Source: Enterobacter sp. BIGb0383
GTDB lineage: Bacteria > Pseudomonadota > Gammaproteobacteria > Enterobacterales > Enterobacteriaceae
Assembly (NCBI RefSeq): GCF_003751845.1
Contig: NZ_RJKQ01000002.1
Location: 1 to 64,000 of the forward strand
Reading direction: 5' to 3'
Length of the DNA stretch: 64,000 nucleotides
Part shown: piece by piece, positions 38,365-50,667 of the stretch
How the letters are laid out: every line of letters starts with the position of its first letter
Numbering within the stretch: the first letter of the stretch is position 1
The notes under the pieces: model-generated
Database searches by the model: none
The model's input: only the letters and a program-made list of their open reading frames with translations
Told to the model about the DNA's origin: nothing
Translations under genes and position numbers: made by a program

Positions 38365-39435
38365 ATGATGAAGCGTAATATCCTGGCAGTGGTTATCCCT
38401 GCCCTGCTGGTTGCTGGCGCGGCTAACGCGGCCGAAATCTATAACAAAGACGGCAACAAAGTTGATATCTACGGTAAAGCTGTAGGCCTGCACTACTTCA
38501 CCAAAGACAACGGTTCTAACGGTTACGCTGGCAACGGCGACAAAACCTACGCGCGTCTGGGCTTCAAAGGTGAAACTCAGATCAACGACCAGCTGACCGG
38601 TTACGGCCGCTGGGAATATCACTTCGCGGGTAACAACGCTGAAAGCGAAGGCGCAAAGAGCGACAAAACTCGTCTGGCGTTCGCTGGTCTGAAATTCGGC
38701 GACCTGGGCAGCTTCGACTACGGTCGTAACTACGGTCTGGTTAATGACGCAATCAGCGTAACCGATATGCTGCCAGAGTTCGGTGGCGACACCGCTAGCA
38801 GCGACAACTTCTTCTCAAGCCGTACCGGTGGTCTGGCGACTTACCGTAACAACAACTTCTTCGGTCTGGTTGAAGGCCTGAACTTCGGCATTCAGTACCT
38901 GGGCAAAAACGAGCGTGATGATGCGACCAAGTCCAACGGTGACGGCTGGGCAACATCTGTAAGCTACGACTTTGACGGCTTTGGCGTTGTCGGTGCATAC
39001 GGTGCAGCTGACCGTACTAACGCGCAGCAGACTCAGGTCGGTGGAGCTCGCGGCAACACGGCTGAGCAGTGGGCGACTGGCCTGAAATACGATGCTAACA
39101 ACATCTACCTGGCAGCACTGTACGGTGAAACCCGCAATGCTACTGCTGTTAACGATATTTTTGTTAACAAAACCCAGGACTTCTCCGTTGTAGCACAGTA
39201 CCAGTTTGACTTCGGTCTGCGTCCGTCCATCGCTTACTACAAATCTAAAGCGAAAGATGTTGAAGGCGTCGGCAGCGAAGAGTTCATCAACTACATTGAA
39301 GTGGGCGCAACCTACTACTTCAACAAAAACATGTCTACCTATGTTGATTACATCATCAACCAGATCGACAAAGACAACAAACTGGGCGTAGGTTCCGACA
39401 ACACCGTTGCCGTTGGTATCGTTTACCAGTTCTAA
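38365..39435 (+). CDS. ompF: General porin OmpF
   Basis: A 356-residue trimeric 16-strand porin. It has a 22-residue signal peptide ([22 protein letters not shown]), mature start [23 protein letters not shown], the constriction loop L3 motif PEFGGD, and the terminal strand ending in Phe (VAVGIVYQF) needed for assembly. Position between asnS and aspC, the OmpR-type upstream region and the MicF-type leader identify it as ompF rather than ompC. External loops differ from E. coli, as usual. The start is the first of two ATGs. Confidence 0.96.
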   Translation: MMKRNILAVVIPALLVAGAANAAEIYNKDGNKVDIYGKAVGLHYFTKDNGSNGYAGNGDKTYARLGFKGETQINDQLTGYGRWEYHFAGNNAESEGAKSDKTRLAFAGLKFGDLGSFDYGRNYGLVNDAISVTDMLPEFGGDTASSDNFFSSRTGGLATYRNNNFFGLVEGLNFGIQYLGKNERDDATKSNGDGWATSVSYDFDGFGVVGAYGAADRTNAQQTQVGGARGNTAEQWATGLKYDANNIYLAALYGETRNATAVNDIFVNKTQDFSVVAQYQFDFGLRPSIAYYKSKAKDVEGVGSEEFINYIEVGATYYFNKNMSTYVDYIINQIDKDNKLGVGSDNTVAVGIVYQF

Positions 39436-39458
39436 TCTTTACCCTCGTTATCTGCTTA

Positions 39459-39487
39459 AAAAACAGGGCTTCGGCCCTGTTTTTTTA
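39459..39487 (+). terminator. ompF terminator
   Basis: AAACAGGGC/GCCCTGTTT with the stable TTCG tetraloop and seven T. Confidence 0.93.
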
Positions 39488-39605
39488 TGCCTGAAAGAAA
39501 AATATCGCGTCTTGTAAAAAGAGTGTCGCAAACGGTTGGCAATTGCTGATTCTGCCGTTAACCTGAGAGCGGACTTCCCTTCTGCAATCACAATGGAACC
39601 TCGTC

Positions 39606-40796
39606 ATGTTTGAGAACATAACCGCTGCCCCTGCCGACCCTATTCTGGGCCTGGCCGATCTGTTTCGTGCCGATGACCGAGCCGGGAAAATTAACCTCGG
39701 TATCGGGGTGTATAAAGATGAAACCGGTAAAACCCCGGTTCTGACCAGCGTTAAAAAAGCCGAACAGTATCTGCTGGAAAATGAAACCACCAAGAACTAC
39801 CTTGGCATCGATGGTATTCCTGAATTCGGCCGCTGCACGCAGGAGCTGCTGTTCGGCAAGACGAGCACCATTGTGACGGATAAACGCGCCCGCACGGCGC
39901 AAACGCCTGGCGGTACCGGCGCGCTGCGCGTCGCGGCCGACTTCCTGGCCCGCACGACCGACGTAAAACGCGTCTGGGTCAGCAACCCGAGCTGGCCGAA
40001 CCACAAGAGCGTCTTTAACGCCGCCGGGCTGGAAGTACGCGAATACGCCTACTACGACGCCGCTAACCACGACCTCGACTTCGATGCGCTGGTTGCTAGC
40101 CTCAGCGAAGCCCAGGCCGGTGACGTGGTGCTGTTCCACGGCTGCTGCCATAACCCGACCGGTATCGATCCGACCCTTGAGCAGTGGCAAACCCTGGCTA
40201 AACTGTCCGTGGAAAAAGGCTGGCTGCCGCTGTTCGACTTCGCCTACCAGGGCTTTGCGCGTGGTCTGGAAGAAGACGCCGAAGGTCTGCGCGCCTTTGC
40301 TGCCCTGCACAAAGAGCTGCTGGTTGCCAGCTCCTACTCGAAGAACTTTGGCCTGTATAACGAGCGCGTCGGTGCCTGTACCCTGGTTGCTGCGGATAGC
40401 GAAACCGTTGACCGTGCCTTTAGCCAGATGAAATCCGCGATTCGCGCCAACTACTCCAACCCACCGGCGCACGGTGCGGCCGTGGTGGCGACCATTCTCA
40501 GCAACGATGCCCTGCGCGCGCTCTGGGAGCAGGAACTAACGGATATGCGCCAGCGCATTCACCGTATGCGTCAGCTGTTTGTGAATACCCTGCAGGAAAA
40601 AGGCGCCAGCGGCGACTTCAGCTTTATCATCCGCCAGAACGGGATGTTCTCATTCAGCGGCCTGAGCAAAGAGCAGGTGCTGCGTCTGCGTGAAGAGTTT
40701 GGGGTCTACGCGGTGGCTTCCGGTCGCGTTAACGTTGCCGGGATGACGCCGGACAATATGGCTCCGCTGTGTGAAGCCATCGTCGCCGTGCTGTAA
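39606..40796 (+). CDS. aspC: Aspartate aminotransferase
   Basis: A 396-residue PLP enzyme of aminotransferase class I that interconverts aspartate/2-oxoglutarate and oxaloacetate/glutamate, and also acts on aromatic amino acids. The PLP lysine is Lys246 in [16 protein letters not shown]; the NPTGID and YANPPAHG-type segments ([12 protein letters not shown]) bind cofactor and substrate. Length equals E. coli AspC. It is a single-gene unit between strong terminators. Confidence 0.97.
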   Translation: MFENITAAPADPILGLADLFRADDRAGKINLGIGVYKDETGKTPVLTSVKKAEQYLLENETTKNYLGIDGIPEFGRCTQELLFGKTSTIVTDKRARTAQTPGGTGALRVAADFLARTTDVKRVWVSNPSWPNHKSVFNAAGLEVREYAYYDAANHDLDFDALVASLSEAQAGDVVLFHGCCHNPTGIDPTLEQWQTLAKLSVEKGWLPLFDFAYQGFARGLEEDAEGLRAFAALHKELLVASSYSKNFGLYNERVGACTLVAADSETVDRAFSQMKSAIRANYSNPPAHGAAVVATILSNDALRALWEQELTDMRQRIHRMRQLFVNTLQEKGASGDFSFIIRQNGMFSFSGLSKEQVLRLREEFGVYAVASGRVNVAGMTPDNMAPLCEAIVAVL

Positions 40797-40814
40797 GCAT
40801 AAACGGCATGCATT

Positions 40815-40842
40815 AAAAAAGGTCGCTCAGCGACCTTTTTTA
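40815..40842. terminator. aspC/gloC bidirectional terminator
   Basis: A6, GGTCGC/GCGACC stem with TCA loop, T6, located between convergent aspC and gloC. Confidence 0.9.
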
Positions 40843-40846
40843 TTTA

Positions 40847-41494
40847 TTACCACACAGGCATCTCATCCTGCAGGAAGGGATTGTGCTGTCGCTCATGGCC
40901 GAGCGTGGACATCGGACCGTGGCCCGCAATAAAGGTCACGTCGTCGCCCAGCGGCAGCAGCTTACGCTTGATGGAGTCGATAAGCTGGCTATGGTCGCCA
41001 CGCGGGAAATCACTGCGCCCGACCCCGCCTTTGAAAATCACATCTCCGGACACCAGCAGGCGTGAAGCGTCATCAAAGAAAACAATGTGCCCTGGCGTAT
41101 GGCCCGGACAGTGCAGCACCTGCAGGCTGATATTGCCGACGCTGACCTTATCGCCTTCCTGCAGCCAGCGATCCGGCGTCAGAGGCTCACACTCATCAAG
41201 ACCAAACATACGGCTTTGGGCAGGTAACCCCTGCAGCCAGAACTCATCTTCTTTATCCGGACCGATAATCGGCACGCCGTAGTGCGCTGCCAGCTCTGCG
41301 GCCGCGCCGACGTGATCGAGATGACCGTGAGTCAGCAGGATCTGCATCAGGGTGACGCCGCTGGCCTCCACTTCCTGTTTGATTCGCTCTGCATCACCGC
41401 CGGGATCGACCAGCGCGGCAAGACGGGTTTGTTCACACCAGATTAATGAACAGTTCTGCGAAAAGGCGGTAACCGGAATAATGCGATAGTTCAT
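40847..41494 (-). CDS. gloC: Type II glyoxalase GloC
   Basis: A 215-residue metallo-beta-lactamase-fold hydrolase (E. coli ycbL) that hydrolyses S-lactoylglutathione to lactate and glutathione. The metal motif T-H56-G-H58-L-D60-H61 is present, with later ligands in [15 protein letters not shown] and AGHGP. It is downstream of mepK by 15 bases on the same strand and probably shares its mRNA. Together with mgsA it represents methylglyoxal production and disposal. Confidence 0.94.
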   Translation of the reverse strand: MNYRIIPVTAFSQNCSLIWCEQTRLAALVDPGGDAERIKQEVEASGVTLMQILLTHGHLDHVGAAAELAAHYGVPIIGPDKEDEFWLQGLPAQSRMFGLDECEPLTPDRWLQEGDKVSVGNISLQVLHCPGHTPGHIVFFDDASRLLVSGDVIFKGGVGRSDFPRGDHSQLIDSIKRKLLPLGDDVTFIAGHGPMSTLGHERQHNPFLQDEMPVW

Positions 41495-41509
41495 GCTGCT
41501 CCTGATTTG

Positions 41510-42058
41510 TTACCAGTGCCGTACCGGCCCGGTATCAATATGCACAAAGTTGCTGGAAGGGTAATATCCTACACCACCAGACTTCAGAGACAACGCAGCT
41601 TTGCGAACATTGCTTAACGAAATGCCGTCGATATGGAAATCCATCGCCTGGCCTTTCGTATGGTAGCTTTTTTTCGCTACCCCACGGCTATGGGAACGTA
41701 ATTCGTTATTGGTATCGAGCGAACGATAGCCGGAAATAAGCTGGACCGGCTTATGCGTGCCGATCAAAACCTGCAGGCGATAAATCTGATCGAAGAGTTT
41801 CGGATCGATAGTTTTCATTTTATTCGCACGGTAGTCGCGGAAAAAATGATTGAGCCTGGATAATTCATCCTGAATATAGCCCCGACCATCAAAGAACTCG
41901 GCTTTAATAGATTCACCGGTATTCAGATTACTGAGCGTCAGAATACGCGGGCGTGGCGTGGAAAGCGTGGCAAATGCTGGCGTCGGTAGAATAGCGGCCC
42001 CGAGGGCAACGCCACCTAACGCCAGCAGTTTGCGGCGGTTAGCGTCAAATTTGTCCAT
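41510..42058 (-). CDS. mepK: Murein endopeptidase MepK (Tat-exported)
   Basis: A 182-residue DUF882/peptidase M15A-type protein (E. coli ycbK) that cleaves mDAP-mDAP (3-3) cross-links of peptidoglycan. The N-terminus NRRKLLALGGVALGAAILPTPAFA is a twin-arginine signal. The zinc ligands are His133, Asp140 (YHTKGQAMDFH) and His173 (FVHID). It lies next to ldtD, whose product makes exactly the 3-3 cross-links that MepK breaks, so maker and cutter are neighbours on one strand. A 12-bp inverted repeat separates the two genes. Confidence 0.94.
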   Translation of the reverse strand: MDKFDANRRKLLALGGVALGAAILPTPAFATLSTPRPRILTLSNLNTGESIKAEFFDGRGYIQDELSRLNHFFRDYRANKMKTIDPKLFDQIYRLQVLIGTHKPVQLISGYRSLDTNNELRSHSRGVAKKSYHTKGQAMDFHIDGISLSNVRKAALSLKSGGVGYYPSSNFVHIDTGPVRHW

Positions 42059-42156
42059 GATAATCAGGTCTACAAGTAAGTGTTCGTCATTTATGCACCC
42101 TTGCGCACAAAAGGCACCTTACCGGGCAATAAAAGCAACGTCAAGGCGGCCTGTCC

Positions 42157-42190
42157 CGGTTGAGTACGCGCGGCAGCCCGTACTCAACCG
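42157..42190 (-). other. Perfect 12-bp inverted repeat between ldtD and mepK
   Basis: CGGTTGAGTACG and CGTACTCAACCG are separated by ten bases. No T-run follows on the minus strand. It could be a weak terminator, a processing hairpin, or a protein-binding palindrome near the mepK promoter. Confidence 0.5.
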
Positions 42191-42225
42191 TATTTAGGAC
42201 AACAATTCCGGCAGAACTGCTTAAT

Positions 42226-44037
42226 TTACCTGATTAATTGTTCGGCTTTCTGCAGGATCTGTGCACCCGATCGCGCAGTCAGATCGTAATTGTAAATATC
42301 TGTTCGATACTGAGTCCGCCCGTCTTCGCCAACAAACGCGGTCATATAGTACAGATTAACCGGTATGTTCTGGCGAATATTCACGTAGCGGGTATCGCCC
42401 TGTTTCAGGGTGTCGGATATCCGCACATCGTTCCAGCCTGCATCCTGCAGCAGCATATTGGCCAGCTCCGAAGCCTTGTTCACGCGCACGCAGCCGGAGC
42501 TCAGCGCCCGGGCATCGCGGCTGAACAGATTATGGTTCGGCGTATCATGGAGATAGATAGCGTCCGAGCTTGGCATATTGAACTTATAGCGGCCCAGAGA
42601 GTTCTGCGCGCCCGGTGCCTGCTGGAAGCGGAACGGCAGGTTTGACGGGCTGATCGTATTCCAGTCCACCATCCAGGGATCGATGACCGGCGCGTTGTTA
42701 CTCCAGCCGCGCAGCACCGTATAGCCGTGACGCTCAAGGTATCCCGGATCGTTCCAGACCTTGGGCAAAATATCTTTCCGCGCCAGCGTCGGCGGCACGT
42801 TCCACGGTGGATTCACCACCACATTATTCAGCGCGCTGCTCATCATCGGCGTTTTGCGATCGGGACGACCGACGATCACCCGTGAGTCGAGCACCGGGTT
42901 GCCATCCTGGTAATAGACCAGAGAATAGGCCGGGATATTCACCATAATACCGGTGGACACTTTGCCCGGCAGCAGCCGCAGCCGCTGAATATTCAGCGCC
43001 AGAACGCCCGCCCGCTGAGCCGGTGAAACGTTCAGCCACTCACGCGTTGCCGGGCCAATCGCGCCATCGGCACCCAGTCCCTGCCATTTCTGAAAACGCT
43101 TAACGGCCTCGACCAGTTCGCGGCTATAGGCGCCCGGCTTCGGGGCTTTCTTTTTCTCAGCGGAGGGACTGACGACAGGAGGAGTATCGCCCGGCAGCAC
43201 GATATTCGGCTGCGTTTCGGTCTCCAGCATGCCGGTACGCTGCAGGATCTCCTGTAGCGCGAGAATGTCCTGGCTTTGCTGTCCCGGACGCAGCGTGGTG
43301 GTTGCGGTCAGCTGCGGCCAGGGGCGCGAATCGACAACCAACGCCTTCAGAGACTGGTGCATGGCTTCATACTGCGGATGCTGCGGGGTCAGCCGCGCAA
43401 TAAACTGCGGCAGCTCACCTTTATCAAACGCCAGCTGCCACTGGTTAATCGCCGACAGCGGCGGCGTCGCCAGGGCATAGGGTTTTTCGCTGTAAAGCCA
43501 GCGCTGGCCTTTCAGTGCAATCCCGGTCACGTAGTGCAGATAGCCCATCATGGCATCAGACAGCACGACGTCCCGCGCCATTCCCGTGACGGCGGGGTCG
43601 GTCAGCAGTTCAACCCAGGTGGTGAACTGAGGCTGAAAACCGGCGATAGCCAGCTCCGCCAGCTGCTGCTGGAAAGCCTGTACCGCATCGCGGTTTTCCC
43701 ACAGGGGTTTCATTTCGCGGGCAGCATAGAGGGAAGCCAGCGAGTTCATATAAACGGGCGTGTAACCGGCGGGCAGCTGAGACTGAATTTGCACACGCGT
43801 ATTTGCCGGCGTCTGGTTTTGCGGATAAGGCTGAACGCCAGCCAGCATTGCCACCGTCGCCGACTGCTGCATCGGCCAGGCAAACGCCGAGCCGCTCGCG
43901 TCCGGCAGCGCAGAGCCGTCGGCAGGGATCTGCTCAGGCTCATCGGCCTTAACAATGAAAAACAACGGAGCCAGGACGAATGCCAGCCCTGCACTCAACG
44001 CTGACAGCCGATACGCATACTTCTTGTTAAGCCACAT
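42226..44037 (-). CDS. ldtD: L,D-transpeptidase LdtD
   Basis: A 603-residue periplasmic enzyme (E. coli ycbB) that forms 3-3 mDAP cross-links and confers beta-lactam tolerance when dominant. It has an N-terminal hydrophobic signal region, a peptidoglycan-binding helical domain ([28 protein letters not shown], about 305-340) and a YkuD catalytic domain with HDTPNHNLF and SSGCVRVN, in which Cys516 is the nucleophile. It is 12 residues shorter than E. coli, mainly in variable linkers. The start is uncertain: ATG 44037 ([11 protein letters not shown]) directly follows GGGGGCAAGG, while TTG 44058 has AAGG at good distance and would add seven residues. Confidence 0.93.
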   Translation of the reverse strand: MWLNKKYAYRLSALSAGLAFVLAPLFFIVKADEPEQIPADGSALPDASGSAFAWPMQQSATVAMLAGVQPYPQNQTPANTRVQIQSQLPAGYTPVYMNSLASLYAAREMKPLWENRDAVQAFQQQLAELAIAGFQPQFTTWVELLTDPAVTGMARDVVLSDAMMGYLHYVTGIALKGQRWLYSEKPYALATPPLSAINQWQLAFDKGELPQFIARLTPQHPQYEAMHQSLKALVVDSRPWPQLTATTTLRPGQQSQDILALQEILQRTGMLETETQPNIVLPGDTPPVVSPSAEKKKAPKPGAYSRELVEAVKRFQKWQGLGADGAIGPATREWLNVSPAQRAGVLALNIQRLRLLPGKVSTGIMVNIPAYSLVYYQDGNPVLDSRVIVGRPDRKTPMMSSALNNVVVNPPWNVPPTLARKDILPKVWNDPGYLERHGYTVLRGWSNNAPVIDPWMVDWNTISPSNLPFRFQQAPGAQNSLGRYKFNMPSSDAIYLHDTPNHNLFSRDARALSSGCVRVNKASELANMLLQDAGWNDVRISDTLKQGDTRYVNIRQNIPVNLYYMTAFVGEDGRTQYRTDIYNYDLTARSGAQILQKAEQLIR

Positions 44038-44168
44038 CCTTGCCCCCGGTAAATTCAAAGTTGCCTTTTTATCAGGCTTATTCCCAAGTATATAAACAAA
44101 AAAAAACGTTATCTTTACATGGTGTAAAGATGCTTAAAGATAATACGTCTATTAAAAAGAATACAGAG

Positions 44169-44200
44169 CAAAAAAAAGCGGCTTTACGGCCGCTTTTTAT
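44169..44200 (-). terminator. Terminator of the cmoM-mukFEB operon
   Basis: On the minus strand AAAAAGCGGC/GCCGCTTTTT with a six-base loop and a run of eight T, 13 bases after the mukB stop. Confidence 0.9.
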
Positions 44201-44211
44201 TCAGTTAGTGG

Positions 44212-47200
44212 TCAGGAGGCATCCGCCGTGTCGGGGAGTGATTCCGGGGGCTGCGGGGCAAACCCGCGCAGGCCAACCACGTGCACGTGCTCCTGATTAT
44301 TGAACACTTTACGCACCAGCTTGTAGGTGGTCCCTTTTTCCGGGCTGATGTTCTCTGGCGCGGCGATAATCAGCTGCATATCCAGACGATCGCAAAGTTC
44401 AAACAGCGTGGCGATAGAGCGGGCATCGAGACGCGCCGCCTCATCGAGGAACAGCAGACGGCACGGGGAAATATCTTTTCCGCGCAGACGCATCGACTCA
44501 TCTTCCCAGCTCTGCACCACCATCACCAGGATCGACATGCCGGTACCGATAGCTTCACCGGTCGACAGCGCACCGGATTCCGCACGCAGCCAGCCGTCGG
44601 AGCCACGGTTAACTTCCACTTCCATCTCCAGATAGTTGCGGTAGTCCAGCAGCTCTTCACCAATGGTTTGCGGCGTGCGTTGCCCCATATCGATCTGCGG
44701 GTTCAGACGCTGATAGAGTTTCGCCAGCGCTTCCGAGAAGGTCAGGCGGTTGCTCTTAAACAGATCCTGATGCTGTTCATGCTGTTCAGACAGCACTTCC
44801 AGCAGCGTGGCATGGCTTTCACGCACGTTCACGTTCAGTCGGACGCTGTTGACCTGGCCGAAGGAGACGCTCTGCAGGCCCTGGTTCAGCATACGAATAC
44901 GGTTCTGCTCGCGCTGAATCGTCTTACGGATGATGTTGGCCACGCTGCGGGAGCTGATCGCCAGCTTCTGCTCGCGGGAGGTCAGCTCTTCCGTCAGACG
45001 TCCCAGTTCGATCTCCATCTGTTCGATAGCTTCGACCGGGTCATCGGTGCGGATAATATCCTGACGGATACGTTCGCGCAGATGCTGATAAACGGCGACG
45101 AAGAACTGAATTTTACGCTCAGGACGTTTCGGATCTTCCGACAGGCGCAGCACATCGCGCAGGTGTTCGTTATCCGCCACCGCCAGGCGCAGGGCACCCA
45201 GCGCCTTATCCGACATGGAACGCAGTTCGTCGCCGGAGAGATAGGCCAGCTCGCGACGATGCAGACGACGTTCAACGCCGTTGTCTTTCACCATGCGCAT
45301 CACCGCACACCATCCCGCTTTGGCGGTCACCACCTGTTCACGCGTCTCGTAGTAGTCACGTTCAAGACGACGCAGGCTGCGGGTCAGGCGATCCATATCC
45401 GCTTCACAGAGGGTAATGGCTTTCTCAAGCTGGTTACGGCGTCCGCGGTTATTGCTTAACTGGGTATGCAGCTCGTCACGGCGAATACGCGCACGCTCTT
45501 CCGCCCCGCTGTCGGCGCGCACTCCGATATCCTGCAGCTCTTTTTGCAGATCGGTGAGCATCTCTTTCTTGGTGTCGAACGAACTTTTCAGAGAGGCCAG
45601 CACCTGACTGTACTGACTCAGCTGCGCGGCATGGCTGCGCATCACCTCACGGGTGCGGGCGCGGTCGGCTTCAGCCTGCTCAAGACGCTGACGCAGTTTT
45701 TCGTTCAGATCGTTGTTGCCGCTGAGCATCTCCGCCGAATCGGAATAGCCAAAGTGGGCCCGACGCTGCACGACTTCCGTCAGGGCAAACGCCTGCTGAC
45801 GCGCATCGCGCTGGGTCTGCTGGGAGAGAGCATAGTCTTCTTTCAGCTGTTCAAACTGCTGCGGGTCGCTCTGCAGAACCGAAACAATAGGCTCCAGTTT
45901 CGCCAGCTGATTTCCGTGCTGCTGCAGAAAACGGGCGGCGTCCTGGGCTTCGTCAAGGCGCTCCTGAATCTCACCCACGCGATCGGCCAGGGTGTCATCG
46001 GTCAGCAGACTCAGTCGCGGCACCAGGCGGTTAAGCTGTGCTACGCCCTCTTTCGCCTGCTCAAACTGCTGACGCTGCTGCTGGTTGTCGCTTTCATGGC
46101 TGCTGATAGCACGCTCCAGCTCGCCGCGACGGGTGCTCAGCTGACGAATTTCCGCTTCCGGATCGTCGTTAAACGCGACGGCCAGGTGGCTGCCGATAAA
46201 GCGGCTGAACGCCTGATGCAGACGCTGGGTTTTCTGCACGTCAAACGAAAGTGTGGCAAAACGTTCAGACAGCTCTTCACGCTCGGCGTGAAGGATCTCA
46301 ATACGGCTTTCGCGGGCAGCACGACCAAACAGCGGCACTTCCGGGAAGCGTGAATAGCGCCACTGACGATCGGCCACCTTCACAACGACCGCTTTTTCCA
46401 GTTCATCAACGTCAAAGACGTTGTCATCGAAGGACTGCGGATCCCCCTCAATCAGATAGAGATCTTCCGGGCACTCTTCCAGCCCTTCCAGCTGATCGGC
46501 AATGCGCGACAGATCCGGGACGACAATCGCATTACGCGACGGCCCGTACATGGCCGAGAAGTACGGCGCATCGGCAAGGCTAACATCGTCATAAATCTCG
46601 GACAGCAGCACGCCGCCAAAACGCTCGGCCAGCGCGTTGAGACGCGCGTCTTCAGAGCCGCCCGGCTGGCTTAAGCGCTCGATTTCATCATCGACGGCCT
46701 GCTTACGCGCCCCGACTTCATCGCGTTCCACGATGGCTTCGCGCTCGCGCTCCAGCAGCTGCTGCAGATACTCGGTGACCTCCTGACCTGACTCGAAGGA
46801 TTCGCCGCTCTGCTCCATAAGCTGAGTCAGACTGCTCTGCGCCGCCAGCCAGACCGGTGCCTGGCGGGTCAGCTGCTGAATACGGGTCTGAAGCTGCTCC
46901 AGCTCCTGACGCAGCGCCATACGCTGTTCACCGGCGGAGGCCACGCTGTCAGAGAGGCTGGCGATACGCGCTTCCAGCTCCTGATGCAGGGCTTCCAGCT
47001 CTTCCGGATCATACTGTTTGCCCTGGCGTTTGCAGAATTCCGCCAGCAGACGTTCGGCTTCCTGCTGCTCGCCAAGACGCTGCTCAAGCTCACGCAGGCG
47101 GCTACGCAGAGACTGCACCTGATCCGCCTGATGACGCTGGTTAGAGGCATCGCGTAACAGCTCGCGGGCAATCAGCCAGGCTTCATCACGCGCCAGCGGG

Positions 47201-48660
47201 CCGTTGATGGCCGCCACCAGCTGATATGCCTGCTCAAACTGGCTGTGCGCGGTTTGCGCCACGCTCATTTTCTGTTCCAGCGTCAGCAGTTTTTCGGTAG
47301 CTTCCTGCTCTTTGGCCTGGAAGGTTTCCAGCCACTCGTCGGCGTTGTCGACGTTGAGGTCCGACAGATGACAGAGTTTCTGCGCACGCTGCAGCGCCTG
47401 AACCGCCTGCTGATACTGAATGGCACGCGTCTGCTGGACGTCCAGCGCCTGCTGGTAATCGGCCAGCTGGTTTTTCAGCTCGTCCACTTCCAGCTCGGCG
47501 GCTTCGGCGCGGGCTTCGTTATCTTCCTGGCGCTCCGCCGACTCGGCAACCACTTCATTTTGCTCTTCGAGGCGGATCTGCAGTTCGTCGAGATCGCCTT
47601 CGTAGCGCTCAATTTTTTCCTGCTGACGCAGCGCCGTTTGCACCAGGTTCAGGTGATCGCTGGCGGCCTGGTAATCGGCTTCCAGATCCCCTTCTGCTCC
47701 TGCGTGCTCCTGCAGTTCGCGTGCCATATCGACATGCTTATACTGCTCGGCGGCCAGCTGCTTACGGGAGGAGAAGAGTTCACGGCGGAACTCCAGCCCT
47801 TTGTCCAGATGCAGACGACGCTCGTTGGCGTGACGCATATAGTCCGCCGCCACATAGTTGGTGGCTTCGGAGATCAGGTGTTTAAAGAGATCGCGGTCGG
47901 ACTGGGTAACGCGAATCGCCTCCAGCGTCATGCGGTTTTCGCGCAGCGCCGCTTCCATATCCTGAAACGCTTTACGCACGCCGCTGTTTTCCGGCAGCAG
48001 GTAGTCGCGCAGGGAGCGGGTGATGGCGCTGGAGATCCCGCCGTACAGCGAGGCCTCAATCAGGCGATAGTATTTGCTACGGTCGGCTGCCGTACGCAGA
48101 CGACGGGCAACCACGCCCAGATCGAACATCAGCGAGTGATAGTCGGTGATGGAGTTAAACTGTTTAAACTGCACGCCTTCCATGGTATCGAGCTTGTCTT
48201 TCAGCTCCTGCAGGGTCAGGACGCGCGCCTGGCGCTCGTTCAGCGTTTCGGTCAGCAGCTGCGTCGGCAGGATAGCCGTTGGCAGCCCCTGAATGGCAAA
48301 GGGTTTAATATCCACTTTGCGATCGCGACCGGCAACCTGCTGCAGACGAACGCCAACCACTACGCGCTGATGGCGCGAGTTGATGACGTCCAGCACCGAA
48401 TAACAGACACCGGCTTTCAGCTTCCCGTGCAGGCCCTTATCGCGTGACCCGCTGGTCGCACCGGCTTCAGTGGTGTTACGGAAATGCAGCAGGGTTAAAT
48501 CCGGGATCAGCGCCGTGACAAAGGCCGCCATGGTGGTGGATTTACCGGCACCGTTACCGCCGGAAAGCGTGGTGACCAGCGCATCCAGGTCGAAGGTTCG
48601 GGCAAAGAAACCATTCCAGTTAATCAGCGTCAGCGAGCGAAACTTACCGCGTTCAATCAT
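44212..48660 (-). CDS. mukB: Bacterial condensin MukB
   Basis: A 1482-residue SMC-like protein. The N-terminal ATPase half-domain has Walker [10 protein letters not shown] with Lys40; long coiled coils (about 300-650 and 870-1100) flank a central hinge (about 650-780); the C-terminal head carries the signature [14 protein letters not shown] and Walker [12 protein letters not shown]. With MukE and MukF it loads on DNA, extrudes loops and organises the chromosome outside Ter. Its ATG shares one base with the mukE stop (TAATG), so translation is coupled. Four residues shorter than E. coli MukB. Confidence 0.98.
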   Translation of the reverse strand: MIERGKFRSLTLINWNGFFARTFDLDALVTTLSGGNGAGKSTTMAAFVTALIPDLTLLHFRNTTEAGATSGSRDKGLHGKLKAGVCYSVLDVINSRHQRVVVGVRLQQVAGRDRKVDIKPFAIQGLPTAILPTQLLTETLNERQARVLTLQELKDKLDTMEGVQFKQFNSITDYHSLMFDLGVVARRLRTAADRSKYYRLIEASLYGGISSAITRSLRDYLLPENSGVRKAFQDMEAALRENRMTLEAIRVTQSDRDLFKHLISEATNYVAADYMRHANERRLHLDKGLEFRRELFSSRKQLAAEQYKHVDMARELQEHAGAEGDLEADYQAASDHLNLVQTALRQQEKIERYEGDLDELQIRLEEQNEVVAESAERQEDNEARAEAAELEVDELKNQLADYQQALDVQQTRAIQYQQAVQALQRAQKLCHLSDLNVDNADEWLETFQAKEQEATEKLLTLEQKMSVAQTAHSQFEQAYQLVAAINGPLARDEAWLIARELLRDASNQRHQADQVQSLRSRLRELEQRLGEQQEAERLLAEFCKRQGKQYDPEELEALHQELEARIASLSDSVASAGEQRMALRQELEQLQTRIQQLTRQAPVWLAAQSSLTQLMEQSGESFESGQEVTEYLQQLLEREREAIVERDEVGARKQAVDDEIERLSQPGGSEDARLNALAERFGGVLLSEIYDDVSLADAPYFSAMYGPSRNAIVVPDLSRIADQLEGLEECPEDLYLIEGDPQSFDDNVFDVDELEKAVVVKVADRQWRYSRFPEVPLFGRAARESRIEILHAEREELSERFATLSFDVQKTQRLHQAFSRFIGSHLAVAFNDDPEAEIRQLSTRRGELERAISSHESDNQQQRQQFEQAKEGVAQLNRLVPRLSLLTDDTLADRVGEIQERLDEAQDAARFLQQHGNQLAKLEPIVSVLQSDPQQFEQLKEDYALSQQTQRDARQQAFALTEVVQRRAHFGYSDSAEMLSGNNDLNEKLRQRLEQAEADRARTREVMRSHAAQLSQYSQVLASLKSSFDTKKEMLTDLQKELQDIGVRADSGAEERARIRRDELHTQLSNNRGRRNQLEKAITLCEADMDRLTRSLRRLERDYYETREQVVTAKAGWCAVMRMVKDNGVERRLHRRELAYLSGDELRSMSDKALGALRLAVADNEHLRDVLRLSEDPKRPERKIQFFVAVYQHLRERIRQDIIRTDDPVEAIEQMEIELGRLTEELTSREQKLAISSRSVANIIRKTIQREQNRIRMLNQGLQSVSFGQVNSVRLNVNVRESHATLLEVLSEQHEQHQDLFKSNRLTFSEALAKLYQRLNPQIDMGQRTPQTIGEELLDYRNYLEMEVEVNRGSDGWLRAESGALSTGEAIGTGMSILVMVVQSWEDESMRLRGKDISPCRLLFLDEAARLDARSIATLFELCDRLDMQLIIAAPENISPEKGTTYKLVRKVFNNQEHVHVVGLRGFAPQPPESLPDTADAS

Positions 48661-49364
48661 TACTCTTCCTCCCCGCTATCCTGCTGATTTTCTTCGTGCT
48701 CATCATTAAGCTGCAGATGGTTTTCCACCGGCATCGCCTCGCCGTCGCGGATCATGCGCAGCTGCGCTTCACGCGCATCGTCCCCGGAGCGCACATCTGC
48801 GCCAAAACGGAATACCGCTTCGGTGATGCGGAACTTGCTGCTGTCATGGCCCATAAACCAGACCATACCCAGGCGGCGCTGGCGGCTCAGAGACGCGCGC
48901 ACTTTTTCCTGTAGCTTCTGTCGGTCGAGATCGGACCCGGTGGATCGGTTATTCACCAGCTTGAGCAGTTTGGACTCGTCGGCCAGCGATAACAGCTCGT
49001 CATAGAGTTCCTGCTGGGTGAAAATCCCCTCATTGGCCAGCCGCTCCGGGCTAAGGTAGAGGTAGCAGAGGATCTTGCCGACCATCATATCCAGCTCGGA
49101 AAGGACCGAGCGCGGGATCAGGGTGCTGGAGCGCGGACGCAGGTAGAAAAAACCTTCAGGCGCACGGATAAGCTCCACGTTGTAGCGAGCGTAAAACTCC
49201 TCAAGATGCTCCTGAAAATCCATTAAAAATGCGTGGTTATCCAGTTCATCGAGGCCGATATGTCGTCCCGCACGCAGCTGACTGTCCAGCGCCGGGAATA
49301 AGGGGTTGGCCAGAGCCTGAGCCAGCTTAACCGGCATCACTTGTTCAATATTTGTCGATGACAT
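48660..49364 (-). CDS. mukE: Condensin subunit MukE (kite)
   Basis: A 234-residue winged-helix kite protein that bridges MukF and MukB and regulates the ATPase. Nearly all of it is identical in shape to E. coli MukE, from [27 protein letters not shown] to the acidic tail DSGEEE. The start at 49364 gives the E. coli length and overlaps the end of mukF by 20 bases; the frame is open nine codons further upstream. Overlaps on both sides show tight translational coupling for fixed subunit ratios. Confidence 0.96.
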   Translation of the reverse strand: MSSTNIEQVMPVKLAQALANPLFPALDSQLRAGRHIGLDELDNHAFLMDFQEHLEEFYARYNVELIRAPEGFFYLRPRSSTLIPRSVLSELDMMVGKILCYLYLSPERLANEGIFTQQELYDELLSLADESKLLKLVNNRSTGSDLDRQKLQEKVRASLSRQRRLGMVWFMGHDSSKFRITEAVFRFGADVRSGDDAREAQLRMIRDGEAMPVENHLQLNDEHEENQQDSGEEE

Positions 49365-50667
49365 GCGCCTGTACCTTGGCTCCGTAATCATTAATTAGCT
49401 GCCATTTTGCCGGCAACCCGGTGAAATCCGCCTGCGCGATGCCCAGACGTACCGCCTGATCCACAACGATGCGCGCCACGTCAAAATGGCGTGCCCGTGG
49501 GTATTGCGCCAGATATTCGCGCACGACAAGGCCGAGATCTAACGGCACGCCACGAGTTTTGTATACCGCCAGCTGTTCTTCAATCAGCGCCGCAAGCTGC
49601 TCACGGATTTCATTAAATTCTTCAAATTCGAGATCCGGCGGCAGTTCGCCGGTCACCTCTTCGTCACGCAGGGACATCTCTTCGTCGCGCATATCCAGCA
49701 GCCTGTCGGCGCTGGCATAGGTCAGCGCCCACGGCGCATCGAAATAAGTCTGCACCGACTGGCGCAGGCGCTGAGCAAAGACGCGGTTTTTATCCATATC
49801 GATGGCGGTACGGATAAATTTATGCACGTGACGGTCATAGCCGATCCACAGATCGATAGACTGCTGGCCCCAGCTAATAATGCGGTCCAGTTTGCTTTGC
49901 AGATCGAACACCAGGCGGTCAACAAAATGCAGGGCTTCCTGCGCCAGAGTGGCATCCTGAATACGCAGCAGGTTAGCCTGCAGCTTATCCCCCGCCGCTT
50001 CCAGCGTATCCTGCAGTTCACGCAGGGTGCCGGAGGTTTCCGACAGCAGCATCTCACAGCTGGAGATCGCCGCCCGCCAGTCTTTATTCAACAGCTGAGC
50101 GATATCGTCTTTCACCTGCTGCTGCTGTTCGTCCATCAGACGCTGGGTCAGGTCGATACTGTCAAAGATTTCGGCCACGGAATACTTCAGCGGGGCGTAG
50201 ACGTTACGGTGCCAGTGGAATTCATCCCCGCCTTCATCCGCCGCATCGGCAGCGCGTTTTAATTCATCGGCTACGATAGAGAGCTGCATAGAAAGGCGCA
50301 GGGTAGAGAATTCGCGCTGGCGGATATAATAATCGGTGATCCCGATCGCCAGGGGCGTCAGACGATAAATGGCGTTGCCTTCGGTGAGTTCGCTGGTAAA
50401 GCGGTTCAGCAGACGTTGACGTACCATATCGTTGATCGCGTTGTTGGCGCGGACGCTGATGGTTTCACTGGTTTGCTCAAACGCATCACTCACGTGGCGG
50501 AACGCATCCACCAGCTCACCTTCGCTCATCTCGCCGTCCATGCGTTCGCTGTTCAGCGTGGCAACGGCCAGCAAGAAAGAGAGCCTGTCGACCGGCAGCG
50601 ACAGCGAAAAATCATTTTTCCTGGCCCAGCCAACCAGTTCCGGGACTGTCTGGGAAAATTCACTCAT
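49345..50667 (-). CDS. mukF: Condensin kleisin MukF
   Basis: A 440-residue kleisin: N-terminal winged-helix dimerisation domain (about 1-115), helical middle region (about 120-290) that touches the MukB neck, MukE-binding linker rich in acidic residues ([29 protein letters not shown]), and C-terminal winged helix that binds the MukB cap. ATG 50667 ([17 protein letters not shown]) gives the E. coli length and overlaps the cmoM stop by eight bases. Confidence 0.97.
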   Translation of the reverse strand: MSEFSQTVPELVGWARKNDFSLSLPVDRLSFLLAVATLNSERMDGEMSEGELVDAFRHVSDAFEQTSETISVRANNAINDMVRQRLLNRFTSELTEGNAIYRLTPLAIGITDYYIRQREFSTLRLSMQLSIVADELKRAADAADEGGDEFHWHRNVYAPLKYSVAEIFDSIDLTQRLMDEQQQQVKDDIAQLLNKDWRAAISSCEMLLSETSGTLRELQDTLEAAGDKLQANLLRIQDATLAQEALHFVDRLVFDLQSKLDRIISWGQQSIDLWIGYDRHVHKFIRTAIDMDKNRVFAQRLRQSVQTYFDAPWALTYASADRLLDMRDEEMSLRDEEVTGELPPDLEFEEFNEIREQLAALIEEQLAVYKTRGVPLDLGLVVREYLAQYPRARHFDVARIVVDQAVRLGIAQADFTGLPAKWQLINDYGAKVQAHVIDKY

